Positions 32,293 to 44,500 of a DNA stretch of 64,000 bases are shown here, piece after piece. Numbering within the stretch: the first letter of the stretch is position 1; each line of letters begins with the position of its first letter. The translations under genes and the position numbers were made by a program. The notes beneath the pieces are model-generated. The model was not told the DNA's origin. It made no database searches and saw only the letters and a list, made by a program, of their open reading frames with translations. This DNA is from Coprinopsis marcescibilis (lineage: Eukaryota; Basidiomycota; Agaricomycetes; Agaricales; Psathyrellaceae). The stretch is taken from assembly GCA_004369085.1 (NCBI GenBank), contig ML210297.1, forward strand, positions 1 through 64,000. Direction: 5' to 3'.

Positions 32293-34441
32293 TTACTCTT
32301 GTGGCTCCCAGAATTTCAAAGTTGAACGCGGCTCAATGTGACATTCGAAGGGAGTAGGCGATCTAACGATGGAAGATAAATTAGTTAGTTATTAGTCCTC
32401 CAGAAGTAAAGACGATAGACGTACGCAATTACTGAGGTGGCCTGGATGTTTAAATCCAATGGGATGTCGATTCCGTTATCATCTTTCCTCGGGCTTAGCT
32501 TGAAAGCGCAGAGAAGGGATGTGATCAGAATAAACATCAAGTCATCGCTCATGTGTCGACCCGGGCAGACTCTGTTGATAGCAAAGACAAAATCAGGGTG
32601 ACTAACGTCTGACACCAAGTGCCGAGCTTACCGACGGCCGAAGCCAAAAGTCATGGCTGCTTTCTCCATTAGCCTCGTATCGAGCTGGCCGTCTTTGAAA
32701 AACCGCTCTGGGGTGAATTCCTTCGGATTTGGGAAGACTTCTGGATCGTAAAGATATGACCTAAGGGGAGAATATTACACTTAGCATCAAATCGGTTGGG
32801 ACAATCAACGCGGAATTAATACGTACCATGCGTTCCCGAAAACCATTGTCCCTTTGGGGATGAAGTAACCTCTGTACTCGGTGTCGACCGTCGAAACGTG
32901 CGGAACAGCTATGGAGCATATCAACACTGGTTCATAAAGCTGGGGGGTACCGAAAGTGTTTCGCACCTAAAGGAGTCACAACATGCCACCGCGTGAGCTC
33001 TCTCACCATGGCCTGGATGTATGGTAGGGAATCGCGATCATGGAGCGTTGGTAGGCGCCCAGTTCCGACGACCGCTTCTATCTCCTCTAGTCCCTTCTGC
33101 TGTACACGGGGATACTTGGACAAAGCCAAAATCAAGCCGGTTGCAGCGGTGACGGTCTAGTACACGACGTGTAAGCAGAAACAAACGGAGACAGAGAAGG
33201 ATTACGCACAGAGTCGATGCCAGCTGTCGGAGTAAATTGTGAAATTATTGGCGCATCCTACACGTATACGCACATGAAAGGCCGACTTACCTAGATACGC
33301 CTGCGCACATACACTTCGGGCATCTGCTTGCTTGGTAGCGTCTGTCGATAAAGTCTCGATGAAGCTTGCAGCCATGCATGGACCTGTTGTCCTTTCGGGG
33401 CTGCTCTACGCGCAAGGAGATGTCGGTCTCATATCACGGTGGTGCCAGAAGGAGAGCTTACAAGATCATCCAGAACCTTTTGGAATGGCGAGTTCAAGAC
33501 ACGGCGGCTGATCTCCGTAAGCTCTGCTAGTTTGCGTTGGAAGCCTGCGCCCGGGAACCAACCCGGGAGATGCTTCAGGAAAGGCAAAGAGCTGACCAAG
33601 AGTCTGCCCGGCCTCGTCACTTCTGTAAATTCTTTGAAAAGATACTCAGACTCGAGTATCAGATCCTTGTTCCATTCGTCGTCGTCGACACCGTATGACA
33701 TTCGCATAATAATCTTTCCGAGGAACCTGTCCACAGGAGGGCGAATGAATAAGAGAGTCGCCGCAATCCGGTAGATAGGGCAAGCTGCTGCTCACATTCG
33801 AAGGTGATAAGGGAATTTCTCGGGTGTTTGTCGTAAATCTCGTAAAAGCTTGTCTCGTTCGTCATAAAACATCGCGTGATATTGTGGAAGCCCTGGCTTT
33901 CCTACGTGTTGGTGGAACATTCGCCTTCGGTTTCGCCAGTCAGCTCCATAGCTGAGCAACCCCCAAGCCCAGTTCAGTTCCACGCTGCGTGTCTTGGTCA
34001 ACGATTCTTTATGCATGCAATGAGTGATAAGACAAACTCACATTTCCTGGATGACATTGGGTGGACGATCAGAGAACTCTAAGGACTTCTTCTCGAAAAG
34101 ATCGTTTGCCATCTCTGGGGTGCCCAACACCAGAAGCCCCTTTCCAAAAAAGCTAAAATACACCATTCCACCTACCAAGATTGCCGTGAGGCGCACACAG
34201 CGACGTCAGAGCTGCGATCTTCAAGAGTTCTAAACATTTTGCGCGCACCGTTCTCCCTACACATCCTGCGATATACCTGCCACGAGTTGACCTTGGGTAT
34301 ATCGAACAAGTTCCCAAATATTGGCAGGGGCTTTGGACCAGGGGGAAGTGGAAGGCTGGAACGGCGACTCTTCAAGCGCACCAATACGACCCCGGCTAGA
34401 ACGAGACCAAGCGCCCCTGAGAGCAGCGTCGTGGTCTGCAT
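32293..34441 (-). CDS. Cytochrome P450 monooxygenase (P450-B)
   Basis: Intact multi-exon P450 on the minus strand, start at 34441 (MQTTTLLSGALGLVLAG anchor, PPGPKPLPIFGN hinge). Further pieces include WGLLSYGADWRNRRRMFHQH, GKIIMRMSYGVDDDEW, AASFIETLSTDATKQ, I-helix AGIDSTVTA, ExxR in VRELTRW, and haem loop FGFGRR + VCPGRHMSDDLM. The last exon encodes SPTPFECHIEPRS, stop at 32293-32295. Splice positions match P450-A throughout, and the two are close paralogues in opposite orientation. This gene is the source of the two truncated P450 ends in the tandem array. Substrate unknown; microsomal by its N-terminal anchor. Confidence 0.9.
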
Positions 34442-36198
34442 TTCACTAGGCGATGCGCAGACGGGGAGAATTGAAGTGGGAGGAAGGAACGTCAGACGAA
34501 TCACGGTAACCTGTATCTATTAGTACTTACGCTATAGTTATATCTGTCATGGTGGTTTATGGGCCGGCCGCCATTTTTAGTATAAAGAATCTCGTCCCTG
34601 AAAGAACACCAAGGGGAATGAACGAAATGAACTCATTCGGAGTTTTTCGCGGGTAAGTTTGACATGCGGCGAGAGCCTCAATTTTGGTGACGGTTTGCGA
34701 AGAAGCGGTGCCTAATATGTTTGCGAGGCAGTGCCCAGGTCCCGTCGTGTCATGGGATCGCTGGCATGACCTGACACATTTTCGAGATTGTCAGCGAGTG
34801 TGTGATGGCAAAGAGACCAAGGGCGAAGTATGGGAGGATTTGGGCTGATGAGGTCGAAACCTTGCCTCATGCATCATGGCCAACCCTCAAGCTCCCGTGA
34901 ACCTGGAATCTGGCGCCATCTTACTGAGTGTGTCCGAGCGACCGGGTCGTACACTGACGATTTCGCGTCTGGGCCAATTCAATAGATTTGTTTACGAACT
35001 TGCGAAAAAAGCGGTCTCTTGCGTTTCTGTGCGTGCCGCGAGTCCAAGATTCTTCTGATGAAATGCCGTAGTGAATCTGCATTGAATCAAGGGGTTCTCC
35101 GAGTGCCTGAGCGCTTGATTATGTTGGGGTTGGGTCCGAAAAAGCCGTAGTTGAGATGGTGTACCCCAAATATTTTGTTTGGTTGTGTACGACTCAACCA
35201 ACTGCCATGATAATTGAAGGGCGACGACAGACAACTCGGTTAGGGGCATAAATACACACACCAATTCTCAAGCGAATATGTAGCTGTCTCAACACTGGGA
35301 GCGCCACTATTAGTATGACTGCCTGTCTTTCTCAGGCCACGCCTGTAGTCTATTTGAGAAATCGCCACCTCGCCGCAGTGACATGTTTTTATCCAGCCTG
35401 GAATGATTGTGCCCAAATCATAATATTTCGGACCGCTATGATTTGCCACTGAAAACAGAACATATTATGGTGCTTCAGTCTTCAGCGCTCAGCTTTGCTT
35501 CAGGTGCGAATGCCGAGAGGTTCGTTGCGTCTAACAACCAAAGTCCACGAATCGGTTGTCATCCTCGCCTTTAGTAGTACAATCAACGGTTCCAGGAGCC
35601 ACCGTAAGGAGTGGACACACCTTCATGCCGGTCACAATCGGGAGGTTCATGTTCAAACCAGAAACTTACATATCATTCTCAACAAACCTTCTTCGTAAAA
35701 CTCCTGATGAATGCTGAATTAGTGAATTATTTACCAAATCGAACGAACCATTTGATAAAACAGCCCAAGATGCGAGATGTTAGGACTTCTCGATGACCCT
35801 ATCAACTTTAGTGGCAGCTTCGAAAGGCCTCGATTTTCTTTGGCTTGGCCCACTCACTCGATGCTTTCGATGTCCAACGGGTGTACCCTGAGTGTAGGCG
35901 AGCTCTGCTGCAAGTTTTCCCATGGCCGCGTTGTATGGTAGGTGTCAAGGCCCAAGTTCACCACACTAGCAGTACTTGGTGCCCAATTCGGACCGGACGG
36001 GCTGAAACGTGTGTCGATATTTGTCGGTGACTCCAGCGGCGGCCAAGTTGGCCATGGTTGCCGGTACAAGTGGTGCTCCTATCGAGCTCCGCATCATGCG
36101 ACCACTTCGACCACTGGCAGGCATTCCTGCATGGATCGTGATTGATATATGATACCTCGGGTCTCCCGTAACGACGCGCGTGCAAGTTGTCGTCCTCG
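34442..36198. other. Intergenic region, 1.76 kb, divergent promoters
   Basis: Lies between P450-B and the acyl-CoA synthetase gene, which are divergently transcribed. It holds only short ORFs without motifs. A large minus-strand ORF that enters from the right (to 36998) is antisense to the synthetase and was rejected. No transposon signature recognised. Confidence 0.4.
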
Positions 36199-38860
36199 AT
36201 GATATACCTCCGCCAACCACTCTCCAGCCGGCTGCAAACCCTTTCTAAAGGCAACCGACCACTGCCCCCATTGTTGAGTCGCACTGCGACTCGGTTGACA
36301 CAATCCAGCGTGCAAGGCCCATTGGAGCCACCGTTATCTTTGAAGACCCTGCCGCAGTTCTGGAGAACGGAGATATTGGAGAAACATGGATCGCGCCCTG
36401 CTTTGATTGCGCGGAACGAGAAGCCCAGGGCGCATGGAGGACCACCGTCGAAAAACCTTGGACGGCCAGTGACTGGTTCCAATTCCCATCTAGCATGGGA
36501 CTTTGAGGAATTCAATAGGCACGTGGACGCGCTAGCCAGGGGCATGTTGAGCATGGGCGTTGAGAAGGGGGACAGAGTCGCAGTCATTATGGGGAATACG
36601 AGGTGCGATATTTGCACTGCTGCGTAATGCTTTGAGACTGAAGTAGGTGGTAGCGCGTATGGGATGCTGCAATGGGCGTGCGCCAGCATTGGTGCCATAT
36701 TGGTCACCATAAATCCAGCATACAGACTGCATGAACTGGTGAGGTAGTTCCATTGCTTTTGAACCCGATGTCTTACGCGCCAAACCAGGTCAACGCACTC
36801 AAACTCGTGGGTGCGAAACATATATTCACCGTCCCGAGAATACGCAGTACCGAATATGTTCGCATGCTCTACGAGACTTTTGCAGAGATGCGCAGCATGC
36901 ATCCCGGGGAAATACAAATTGAAGAACTCCCAGAGCTCCGCAACATCGTTGTCATAGATAATGTGGACGAAGCAAGAACGATGCTCGATACGTTGCACAT
37001 TAAAAGCACGGTCGACTGGAGGGAGGTGTTGATGTGGAGAGAGGACACTGGCAAGGCTAAGAGGCAGCGCGAATTAGAGAAGTCTTTGGATAGGGACGAG
37101 GTCATAAATCTGCAGTTCACGAGGTTAGTTGTTGCGCGACTACTTCCCGACGTCCCTTGACTTACTGTTGGTAGTGGGACAACAGGTCTCCCAAAGGCAG
37201 TTTCTGTGGGTTATGCCTCCTTTTCTGTCAGGCTTATGTCGCTGATATTGCATCCCAAAGCTTACCCATGCGAACCTTCTCAACAACGGGATTTTCAATG
37301 GACAGCGTATGAAGCTTACGGAACAGGACATTCTCTGTACGTATATATTTCCTTCCTTATATTGGACCCGCTCATGCATTATCATTAGGCAACGTCCCAC
37401 CGCTGTTCCACTGCTTTGATAAGTCCTTCCTCATACCCTCTCATATCTTCCATGTCTAAACATCTTGCGTTCAACACGTCTTGTACTAGGCAACCTTGCA
37501 GCTTGGACACATGCATCATGTATCGTCTACCCATCCGACATATACGATCCCCAAGCGATCGTCACTGCCGTCTCTGAAGAAAAGTGCACCGCCCTTCACG
37601 GAGTTCCAACCCATTTCCTAGGAGTACTCACCGAACTGGAGAAGAGGAAGCAAGGTGGAGATGTGCCGGATATGGGGAGCTTGAGGTCAGGAGACGCATG
37701 TCTATGCTCAATTCGATTGACTGACTCGATGGACAGGACGGGCATCGCAGCTGGATCTCCTATCCCCACCGCACTCATGCAAAGGTTAATCAGTCAATTG
37801 AACCTAACTGAGCTTACGGTTTCTTATGGCATGAGTAGGTCCTGTCCTGTTTCTACGTGATCTGTGAAAAGTTAGAGACTAATTCTGATTGTTCCCAGCT
37901 GAAACTAGGTTTGTTAAACCAAAAGCTCAAGTGATGGATATGCGCTTATTGGACGCGATGCTATGACAGTCCTGTGTCATTCCAGACTACTGCAACGGAC
38001 CAGCTGGTTAAGCGGGTCGAGACTGTTGGAAGGGCTCATCCGCATGTCACTGCGAAGGTTGTTGATAACGAGGGAAAGGTGGTCCAAGTTGGAGTGGCGG
38101 GAGAGTTGTTGGTTGCTGGGTACCTCTTACAGAAAGGGTGAATGTTATTCGACAAGGTTTCGCATGCTGTCACTGACGAGCGGCGTGTTAGGTACTGGGA
38201 AGACCCGAAGCAGACTAGTGATGCCATGAAGAAAGACAACGAAGGAACGCTTTGGATGCACACCGGGGATGAAGCGATCATGGATGAGGAAGGTTATGTA
38301 CGCAGTGAGTGCCCTTTGTCCTAGGGGTAAGATTCCGCTTCTGAAGCTATGGCTTAGTCGTTGGTCGTATCAAGGATATCATTATCCGAGGGGGAGAGGT
38401 ACGTCCCGCTTTATTAGAGAAATGGGCATAGTTCTAACGATTATGCCTCCACCCGCAACAGAACCTTTTCCCTGTGCAGATTGAGAACGTCCTAACTGCA
38501 CATCCTGCGATCAGGGAAGCGGCAGTTGTCAGTGTTCCCGATCCAAAGTACGGAGAAGTGGTAGGAGCGTGGATAGTTCGAGAGCAAGGTCAGCAACCGC
38601 TTACACCGCAAGAGGTCAGAGAAGTTATTTGGAAGAATATGAATCCTCAGGTGCGGTTTCCTGTTGTATCGAGAATTCCATCACAGACTTGCTTAAACCG
38701 TTGGTTTTGGCCTCTCTAGAATGCACCCGCCTGGGTATGGTTCATCGGAGAAGATGGCCGGCCAGAGGATCTACCGAAAACTGCGAGTGGGAAGGTCATG
38801 AAGCATGTTTTGAGAAACTGGAGCAAGGAACTTGCATCCAAGGATACTGGAAGGGTTTGA
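36199..38860 (+). CDS. ACSF2-like acyl-CoA synthetase (AMP-binding family)
   Basis: About 14 exons join in phase from ATG 36199 to TGA 38858-38860. First exons: 36199-36602, 36654-36738, 36789-37123, 37175-37205, 37261-37336, 37389-37418 and 37478 onward. The N-terminus ([18 protein letters not shown]) looks like a mitochondrial presequence, as in animal ACSF2. Motifs in order: [19 protein letters not shown]; the AMP-binding P-loop [83 protein letters not shown]; and catalytic-lysine region [15 protein letters not shown]. It should activate a medium- or long-chain acid to its CoA thioester for mitochondrial lipid metabolism. The intron at 37419-37477 begins AT and ends AC. Every other intron located is GT-AG. 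Confidence 0.9.
37419..37477 (+). other. Candidate AT-AC intron (U2-type) in the acyl-CoA synthetase gene
   Basis: Removing exactly these 59 bases, which start ATAAGT and end CAACAC, joins ..CACTGCTTTG to GTCTTGTACTAGG.. and restores [18 protein letters not shown], a conserved stretch in this enzyme family. No GT..AG pair nearby keeps both the frame and these residues. AT-AC introns with an ATAAGT donor are known to be removed by the major spliceosome; the sequence lacks the minor-spliceosome donor ATATCCTT. Confidence 0.7.
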
Positions 38861-39463
38861 GGACATGCGGATATCGGAGTCCCCCTTACCCTACAGAGTC
38901 AAAAACTTCCAGTGGGTTCCTCGATCTAAAGCCCGAGTTTCCCTCTTAGCGGTCTTGCTATGGTCTTGGGAGGTCTCATTTTCTGACAAATACCCACTTC
39001 CTAGTAGCAAATCACATTTTACTCATACGGACCCAGACATCCGTGTGCAGCCTTTGCGCACACCTCCTATATGTGTGCCGAAGTTCGCAATATCTTGAAT
39101 AAGACAGTGTCACACCATGTATATAAGAGTCACCTCATTGTATTATGTTAACTTCATCGTTCTCCCCAACACTTCTCAAAAGCTCAAAGTATACAGGGCA
39201 GAAACAGGGCAGAAACAGCTTTCAACAAGTTCGGAATGGAATTCGGGGCTACTAATCAGCGCTCGTTGATCGGAAGAAATTCGCTCCAGGCCGACCAGGG
39301 CGCGGCGATTCAATTTGCAAAAAGTGGTGAGACTGCGCCACTGCCGCTTCAGGTTCAAGTCGAATCATTATCATCGGCGTCGTCCTCGTCGTCCTCGACC
39401 ACGCATACCTTCGACGACCGTTCCACTCCTACACCCCTTGTCAACGCCCAATTGCTCAGCACG
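38861..39463. other. Intergenic: synthetase 3' end to hydroxylase promoter
   Basis: 600 bases between two plus-strand genes. The hydroxylase frame is open upstream to 39236 (an extra 76 residues, Ser-rich), so part of this may be coding if a longer N-terminus is used. Otherwise 3' UTR and promoter. Confidence 0.45.
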
Positions 39464-40849
39464 ATGTCGAAACGCATTCGTATATACGCAGCGGAAGACG
39501 TTGCCGAGCATGCTAGCGCGAAGAGCTGCTGGATTACGCGCGCTGGCAAGGTGTTTGATGTCACCAAGTTTTTGCAGGATCATCCTGGAGGGGATGACCT
39601 GATTTTGGAGCATGCAGGGAAGGACGTGGAAGATATTATGAAGGATTCGGAGGAGCATGTGCATTCGGACTCGGCCTATGACATGCTCGATGAATATGTC
39701 ATTGGGAGACTTGGGTCCGGTGAAGCCATTGTCAACGACGGTGCGTGCAATTTTGTCAATATGTTTAGCTGGCTATTGAACGCTCACGATTCTTTTGTGT
39801 AGACTGGGAAGCGACCGACGACTTCCACCCTGATGACACAGACACTCACAAGGATTTCGAGAAGAATCAGTTCCTTGACCTCAGAAAACCTCTGTTGCAG
39901 CAGATGTGGAGGGCGAACTTTAGGTATGACTTTGTTTGAGCCAATTGCTCGTGGGGGGGTGCTCATTGTGACGTATAGTAAAGGATATTATCTCCAGCAA
40001 GTTCACCAGCCCCGCCATTTAGCAGAGTCAGCGCGCCTTTTCGAATCCGACTTTTTGGAGGCATTCACGCGGACGGTGTGGTATGTTGTGCCCATCTTTT
40101 GGGGACCCATTGCACTGTACATCTTCCTGCGATCGGTCTTCCAGTTCACTGCACCCATTCCGGACTTCTTCACCGAGCCACGCCTTCCCCTCGAACACCT
40201 TGACAAGGTCCCGTTGGAGTCGTTCCTCAAGACTGGAGCATCCTTTTTGGCCGGGAATGTGATGTGGACAATTCTGGAATACACCCTCCATCGATTCCTG
40301 TTTCATGTGGATTACTACCTTCCAGATTCGCCGGCGTTTTTGACCCTTCACTTTTTGATGCATGGTGTGCATCATTACCTCCCTATGGATCGGTGAGTGA
40401 TTCGTGTCCTCCGTCTTTGTCTTTGCGCAGTCTGATCTGAAATGCATTATGACAGTCTACGCCTTGTTATGCCACCACTTTTGTTCTTTACCCTCCAAAC
40501 GCCCTTCACAAGGTTGGCACACCTAGTCTTCCCGACTGCTGTCGCCAATGGAATGATTGCTGGGGCATTCACCTTCTACATTCTCTATGACTGCATGCAT
40601 TACGCGTAAGTCACGTTCTGTTTGGCTGTTGCCAACTCTAACGTCGTCCGAGCAGCTTGCACCATACGAAACTCCCAGATTACATGCGAGAGATGAAGAA
40701 GTACCACCTTGCTCACCACTACAAGAATTTCGAGCTTGGATTTGGAGTAACCAGTGCGTCATCTTCGTCATTCATTCTATGTCCAAGCCTAACGTCTCAT
40801 CTTAGGTAAATTCTGGGATGTCATTTTCAACACCTACCTTACCGTCTAA
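39464..40849 (+). CDS. SCS7: Sphingolipid/fatty-acid 2-hydroxylase (Scs7/FAH1 type)
   Basis: Five introns can be placed by phase. The chosen start (MSKRIRIYAAEDV, 39464) lies just before an N-terminal cytochrome b5 domain with the haem motif FLQDHPGGDDLILEHAGKDV. After a linker (FLDLRKPLLQQMW) comes the membrane di-iron hydroxylase domain, with histidine boxes HRFLFH, HGVHH, HYALHH and HLAHHYKN between hydrophobic segments. It ends KFWDVIFNTYLTV. Scs7/FA2H enzymes add the alpha-hydroxyl group to the very-long-chain fatty acid of ceramide in the ER, taking electrons through the fused b5 domain. All metal-binding histidine clusters are present, so it should be active. An in-frame upstream ATG at 39236 is possible but gives a low-complexity extension. 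Confidence 0.93.
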
Positions 40850-41532
40850 ATACAACCCACCTCGACTATTCACTATCTTTACGCCCTTAAAAAGGGTATA
40901 ATTATCTCTCAACTCAGCGCATTATTCGGCCCTTGTCGTATGCTGTTATACCCTTGACTGAACCGTACTCTGAATTCTGGAACCTTGACCATTGTTTAGA
41001 GGCTGGGTTCTTTACTGCATACTTACATTCAGATTCATGCGTACATGTACATCAAGTCGCTTTGCGACGGCACTCTAATAATATGCTTGAATAGCATTTC
41101 CAAGTATTGCAGGCGTCAGTCTTCAAGAAGTTGACTGAGGACTCTAATCAACTCTGACTGAAAGAGTACCTTTGTCAAAACTTTCGTCAATGGTAAGTAG
41201 CACTACTACTAGTACTATGTTGGTGTAGTTTCTTCAAGAACGCGTCGCCGCAATTCCGACATATTTGCCCTTGTTTAAATCCAAAGTCGCAGCCCTCCGA
41301 TCTGGCCGGGCAGGCCGAACAATGGAAGGCGCAAGAGTACGTCGGTTGCATTGCAGTACACCTTGTTTACAACGCCGACCTTCCCTGACTTTTCTTTCTC
41401 TGGCCTGTTGTATATGCTCCGAAATTGGTCCTGGCTATTGAAACGCTGCGACATTTGACGTTCCTGGGCGAAAACTGGCTGGCTGAATCGCAAGATCCAC
41501 AACTTTGGATTCTTGGATCTTGACTCGGAATA
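40850..41532. other. Intergenic: hydroxylase 3' end to SEC5 promoter
   Basis: 680 bases. A minus-strand ORF of 173 codons overlaps the right part and the start of SEC5 but has no family motif. The rest is AT-rich, with a few short CT/AG words. No gene supported. Confidence 0.4.
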
Positions 41533-44500
41533 ATGCCCAAACTCAACTTTGACATCGACGAAGCAACACTGCTCAAAACCTACAAGATCAGCAATCTCAA
41601 TCCAAGGTACGAGACGAATGATAGTGCATCTCTGCCTGTTGGCGATCTGACTCCAGGTTTGAAGTAAGTGGGAAGAAGTAGACCATGAACTCGAGGATTC
41701 GGTCGCCGGGGCGCTTCTCAGCCCCACAAGTGGTAATGAAGGCGAGGGAGATCCATTAAACTTGGGTAGTAACGTCAGGTATGTGTTCCATATCACCTTG
41801 GATACAATTCACACTGAACGAAGTGTTCTCTCAGCCTGCGGGAACTAGGCATGGATACCAGTACGATTCTATTCCCAAGTCTTAGCCAAACCCCATCTTC
41901 TGAAATACGAATCCCATTGCAAAGAGGCGGCGGTTCTAATTACATCTAAATCTTTCGATCCAAAGGTCTTCCTTTCGGCCGTACATCCTAATGCCACATA
42001 CCAAGATCTTGCCAGAGGAATCGCGCATCTCCAAAACTCCATTGAAGCCCGTTCTGAGGCCGTTAGAATTCTGGTGGAAGATAATTTCGATCGTTTCGTC
42101 TCTGTTAAGGCATCCACCGATGGTATGTCGTACACCGACCCATACCATTCCTCAATGTCATCACTTACCCGTATTATCCAGCTCTCTACGCGGAAATGAA
42201 GGAAGGGCTCTTAGAACCTTCCACCGAGTACGCAACCAAACCACTGAAGGATCAGCTCAAACGTGCGGTAACGAATCTTCTCTACCGACCGACCTTTGTT
42301 TGACAGTAACCGTTTCTCCAATCTCAGAGGCCGCGCAAAAGGCGAACCAGGTTTTCTTGCCAGTTCTAGAGAACGCATCAAAGGCGCAGAAATTGCGCAC
42401 CACTCTCGGTGTATTCGAACGATCCAAATTTTTCTTCAATCTACCCAGTTTCATTATTGAATCTATCGAAGCGGTAAATCTATCAGTTCTTCTTTGTCCC
42501 CGCGTGCTAACCCTGGTTGAAGGGTCGTTACGAGGTCGCCATGCGGGATTACAAGAAGGGGAAATACATGCTCGAGAACCGACCGGGACAGTTGTTGCCG
42601 ATTGGGTCTCTCAAGGATGGCGTGGCTACGCAGGCCGCCGAACAACAGCAGAAACGGGTTTTGGACAAGGTATGGAGCAGTGTTGAGAAAGCAATGGGTG
42701 AGATGCGAAATGTACTTGTATCTCAACTGCAAGATTCGGCGCGTAGTGTGGACGAACAAGAAAAAACTTTGGAGTCGGTGATTGCCCCCTATCCATCACT
42801 TGGTCGGTGCTCACTGGAAAACTAGAATTCTTCTAGAGCTTCAATCAACGGACGAACCCGTTTGGACATATTTCGATAGTCATCACAAGCACATAATGGA
42901 GGAAATGAGCAAGGCATATCGTTCTGCCGTTAACACAGTTGAAGGTGTGCCTGAGAAAGTCCCTCAACTTCGCCGTTTCTGACCCAAATCTCAGGAACGC
43001 TGAAGAAAGTCAGCGCCGACTTCTCGGACCCTGCTTCTTTGACATCGTCACTGGCTGAGCAGCTCCAAAGCGCCATCTTGCAGCTTGAAGCCACGCAATC
43101 CGAGGCTGCCGTCGGTGTGTTGAGTTCTCACCGTGCGTCAAGGACTGCTGACCCTTACACAACCCTCATCTCTGCAAGCTAAATCCCCAGGAGAACCCGT
43201 GTGGCAAGCAATTCTGGAGCTGGTAAAGAGCGTTTCCGAGGTTCTGCTGTCTTCCCTGCCGAGCTTCTGGAAAATCTCTCGAAGCTTCATTGACGGACGC
43301 TTCAGAAAGGTATAGCACAATTTTGGCTACCTGCATCGCAATGCAACTGACCCAGTTTAGAATGTATCGTCTTCTCAATCTCGGCGGAGCCCAACTCAAT
43401 GCCGAACAATGGCCCTGGATATCGTAAAACTCTACATTTCGCTGATATCCCAGTTTTTTAACTTATCTGACATGGCCGTTATGTCGTCTTCAAGCGGATT
43501 CAACAATACTCCACCGTCACATCTGCCCACGAATTCCCACTCGCTCTCCAATTCCTATTATTTGCTGAAGATTCTGAGTGAGATTCAGGACACGGTCACG
43601 GAGATTAATTCGATGGAGATCTCAAACGAGGTATCATCGCTGCTGAAGAGTTTGCTGGAATCTGCCAGATGGCGTGCTGAAGACATCCTGATCAATAGCT
43701 GGCTGCGAGGTAAGCGATTGATTTTCGTGGCTTTAGGGTCATCACGATTGACCCGCCTGCATAGATGCGGCGACCTTCTATCATGTTGAATCCTGGGCGA
43801 ATAGCAGCTCCGTACCTCACTCGACGCACTACTTGAGCCAGATTGAGATGTTCCAGCGGCACTTGACCACAGCGGCGTATAAACTTGCCGGCGGTGTAGA
43901 GCCTACCTCCGGACCTACAAGTCGACTGGCAAAGCAGCAAGCGATCCCCCAGTCCTTTGTCACGAAGATTACCAAGGCCTTCCTCGATAGCCTTTACGCC
44001 GTCCTTGATGGTCTGGTCCTACTCGCTTCAGATGAATCCCCCATCGTCACTGGAAAGATGCCTTCCCTGGATACGTCCGCTATCAAACGACCGACTTCCC
44101 TCAGTGTGCTTGACGTCACTGATAGTGTGCGCTCCCTCCCTACCGTATTTTTGATGAAATGCTGATAAACGGTCATAGAACACTCGCATGTTGATTGTTG
44201 TCTCAAATTTCGGTCACATGGCAAACAGTTTCATCCCTAACATGTTGAACCAGCTGGAAGGTGCTTTCAATATATCCCTTTTGGAGGATAGGCAGGTAAG
44301 CAAGCGGACGATTTTCCCGTTCCTGTGGATACCGTGCTGATGAAGTAACAGACCCTTAACACCGTCATCAAGGAGCTGGACAAGACGCTATTCGAAACTT
44401 ACATCAGTCCTAAGAGTAAGGCTGTCAAGAATGCACTTCGAAGTGGCATATTGGATCCTCAGATGGATTGGTACGAGACTCCACAGCCGACTGGTGAGGA

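Larger units (their letters stand above)
25463..32551 (-). repeat. Threefold tandem duplication: F-box gene + 3' end of a P450
   Basis: Three units of about 2.2-2.5 kb: about 25463-27679, 27680-30142 and 30143-32551. Each starts, on the plus strand, with a TTCCGCTCAA word about 20 bases from an F-box stop codon, runs through the F-box gene and its upstream region, and ends inside the last large exon of a P450. At the right end of unit 3 the P450 continues as the intact P450-B gene. In units 1 and 2 it stops abruptly and the next F-box 3' flank begins. Both internal junctions are alike; junction 2 lacks about 10 bases (TTACTCGTAA) present in junction 1. Unit 2 also holds an insertion and an assembly gap. 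Confidence 0.85.

Noticed and set aside
36600..36660. Apparent stop codon that seemed to make the acyl-CoA synthetase a pseudogene
   Set aside because: A GT-AG intron at 36603-36653 removes it and gives [13 protein letters not shown]. All later breaks are also explained by introns.
35958..36998. Minus-strand ORF of 346 codons
   Set aside because: It is antisense to the first exons of the acyl-CoA synthetase, whose spliced product has strong motifs. The antisense translation has none.
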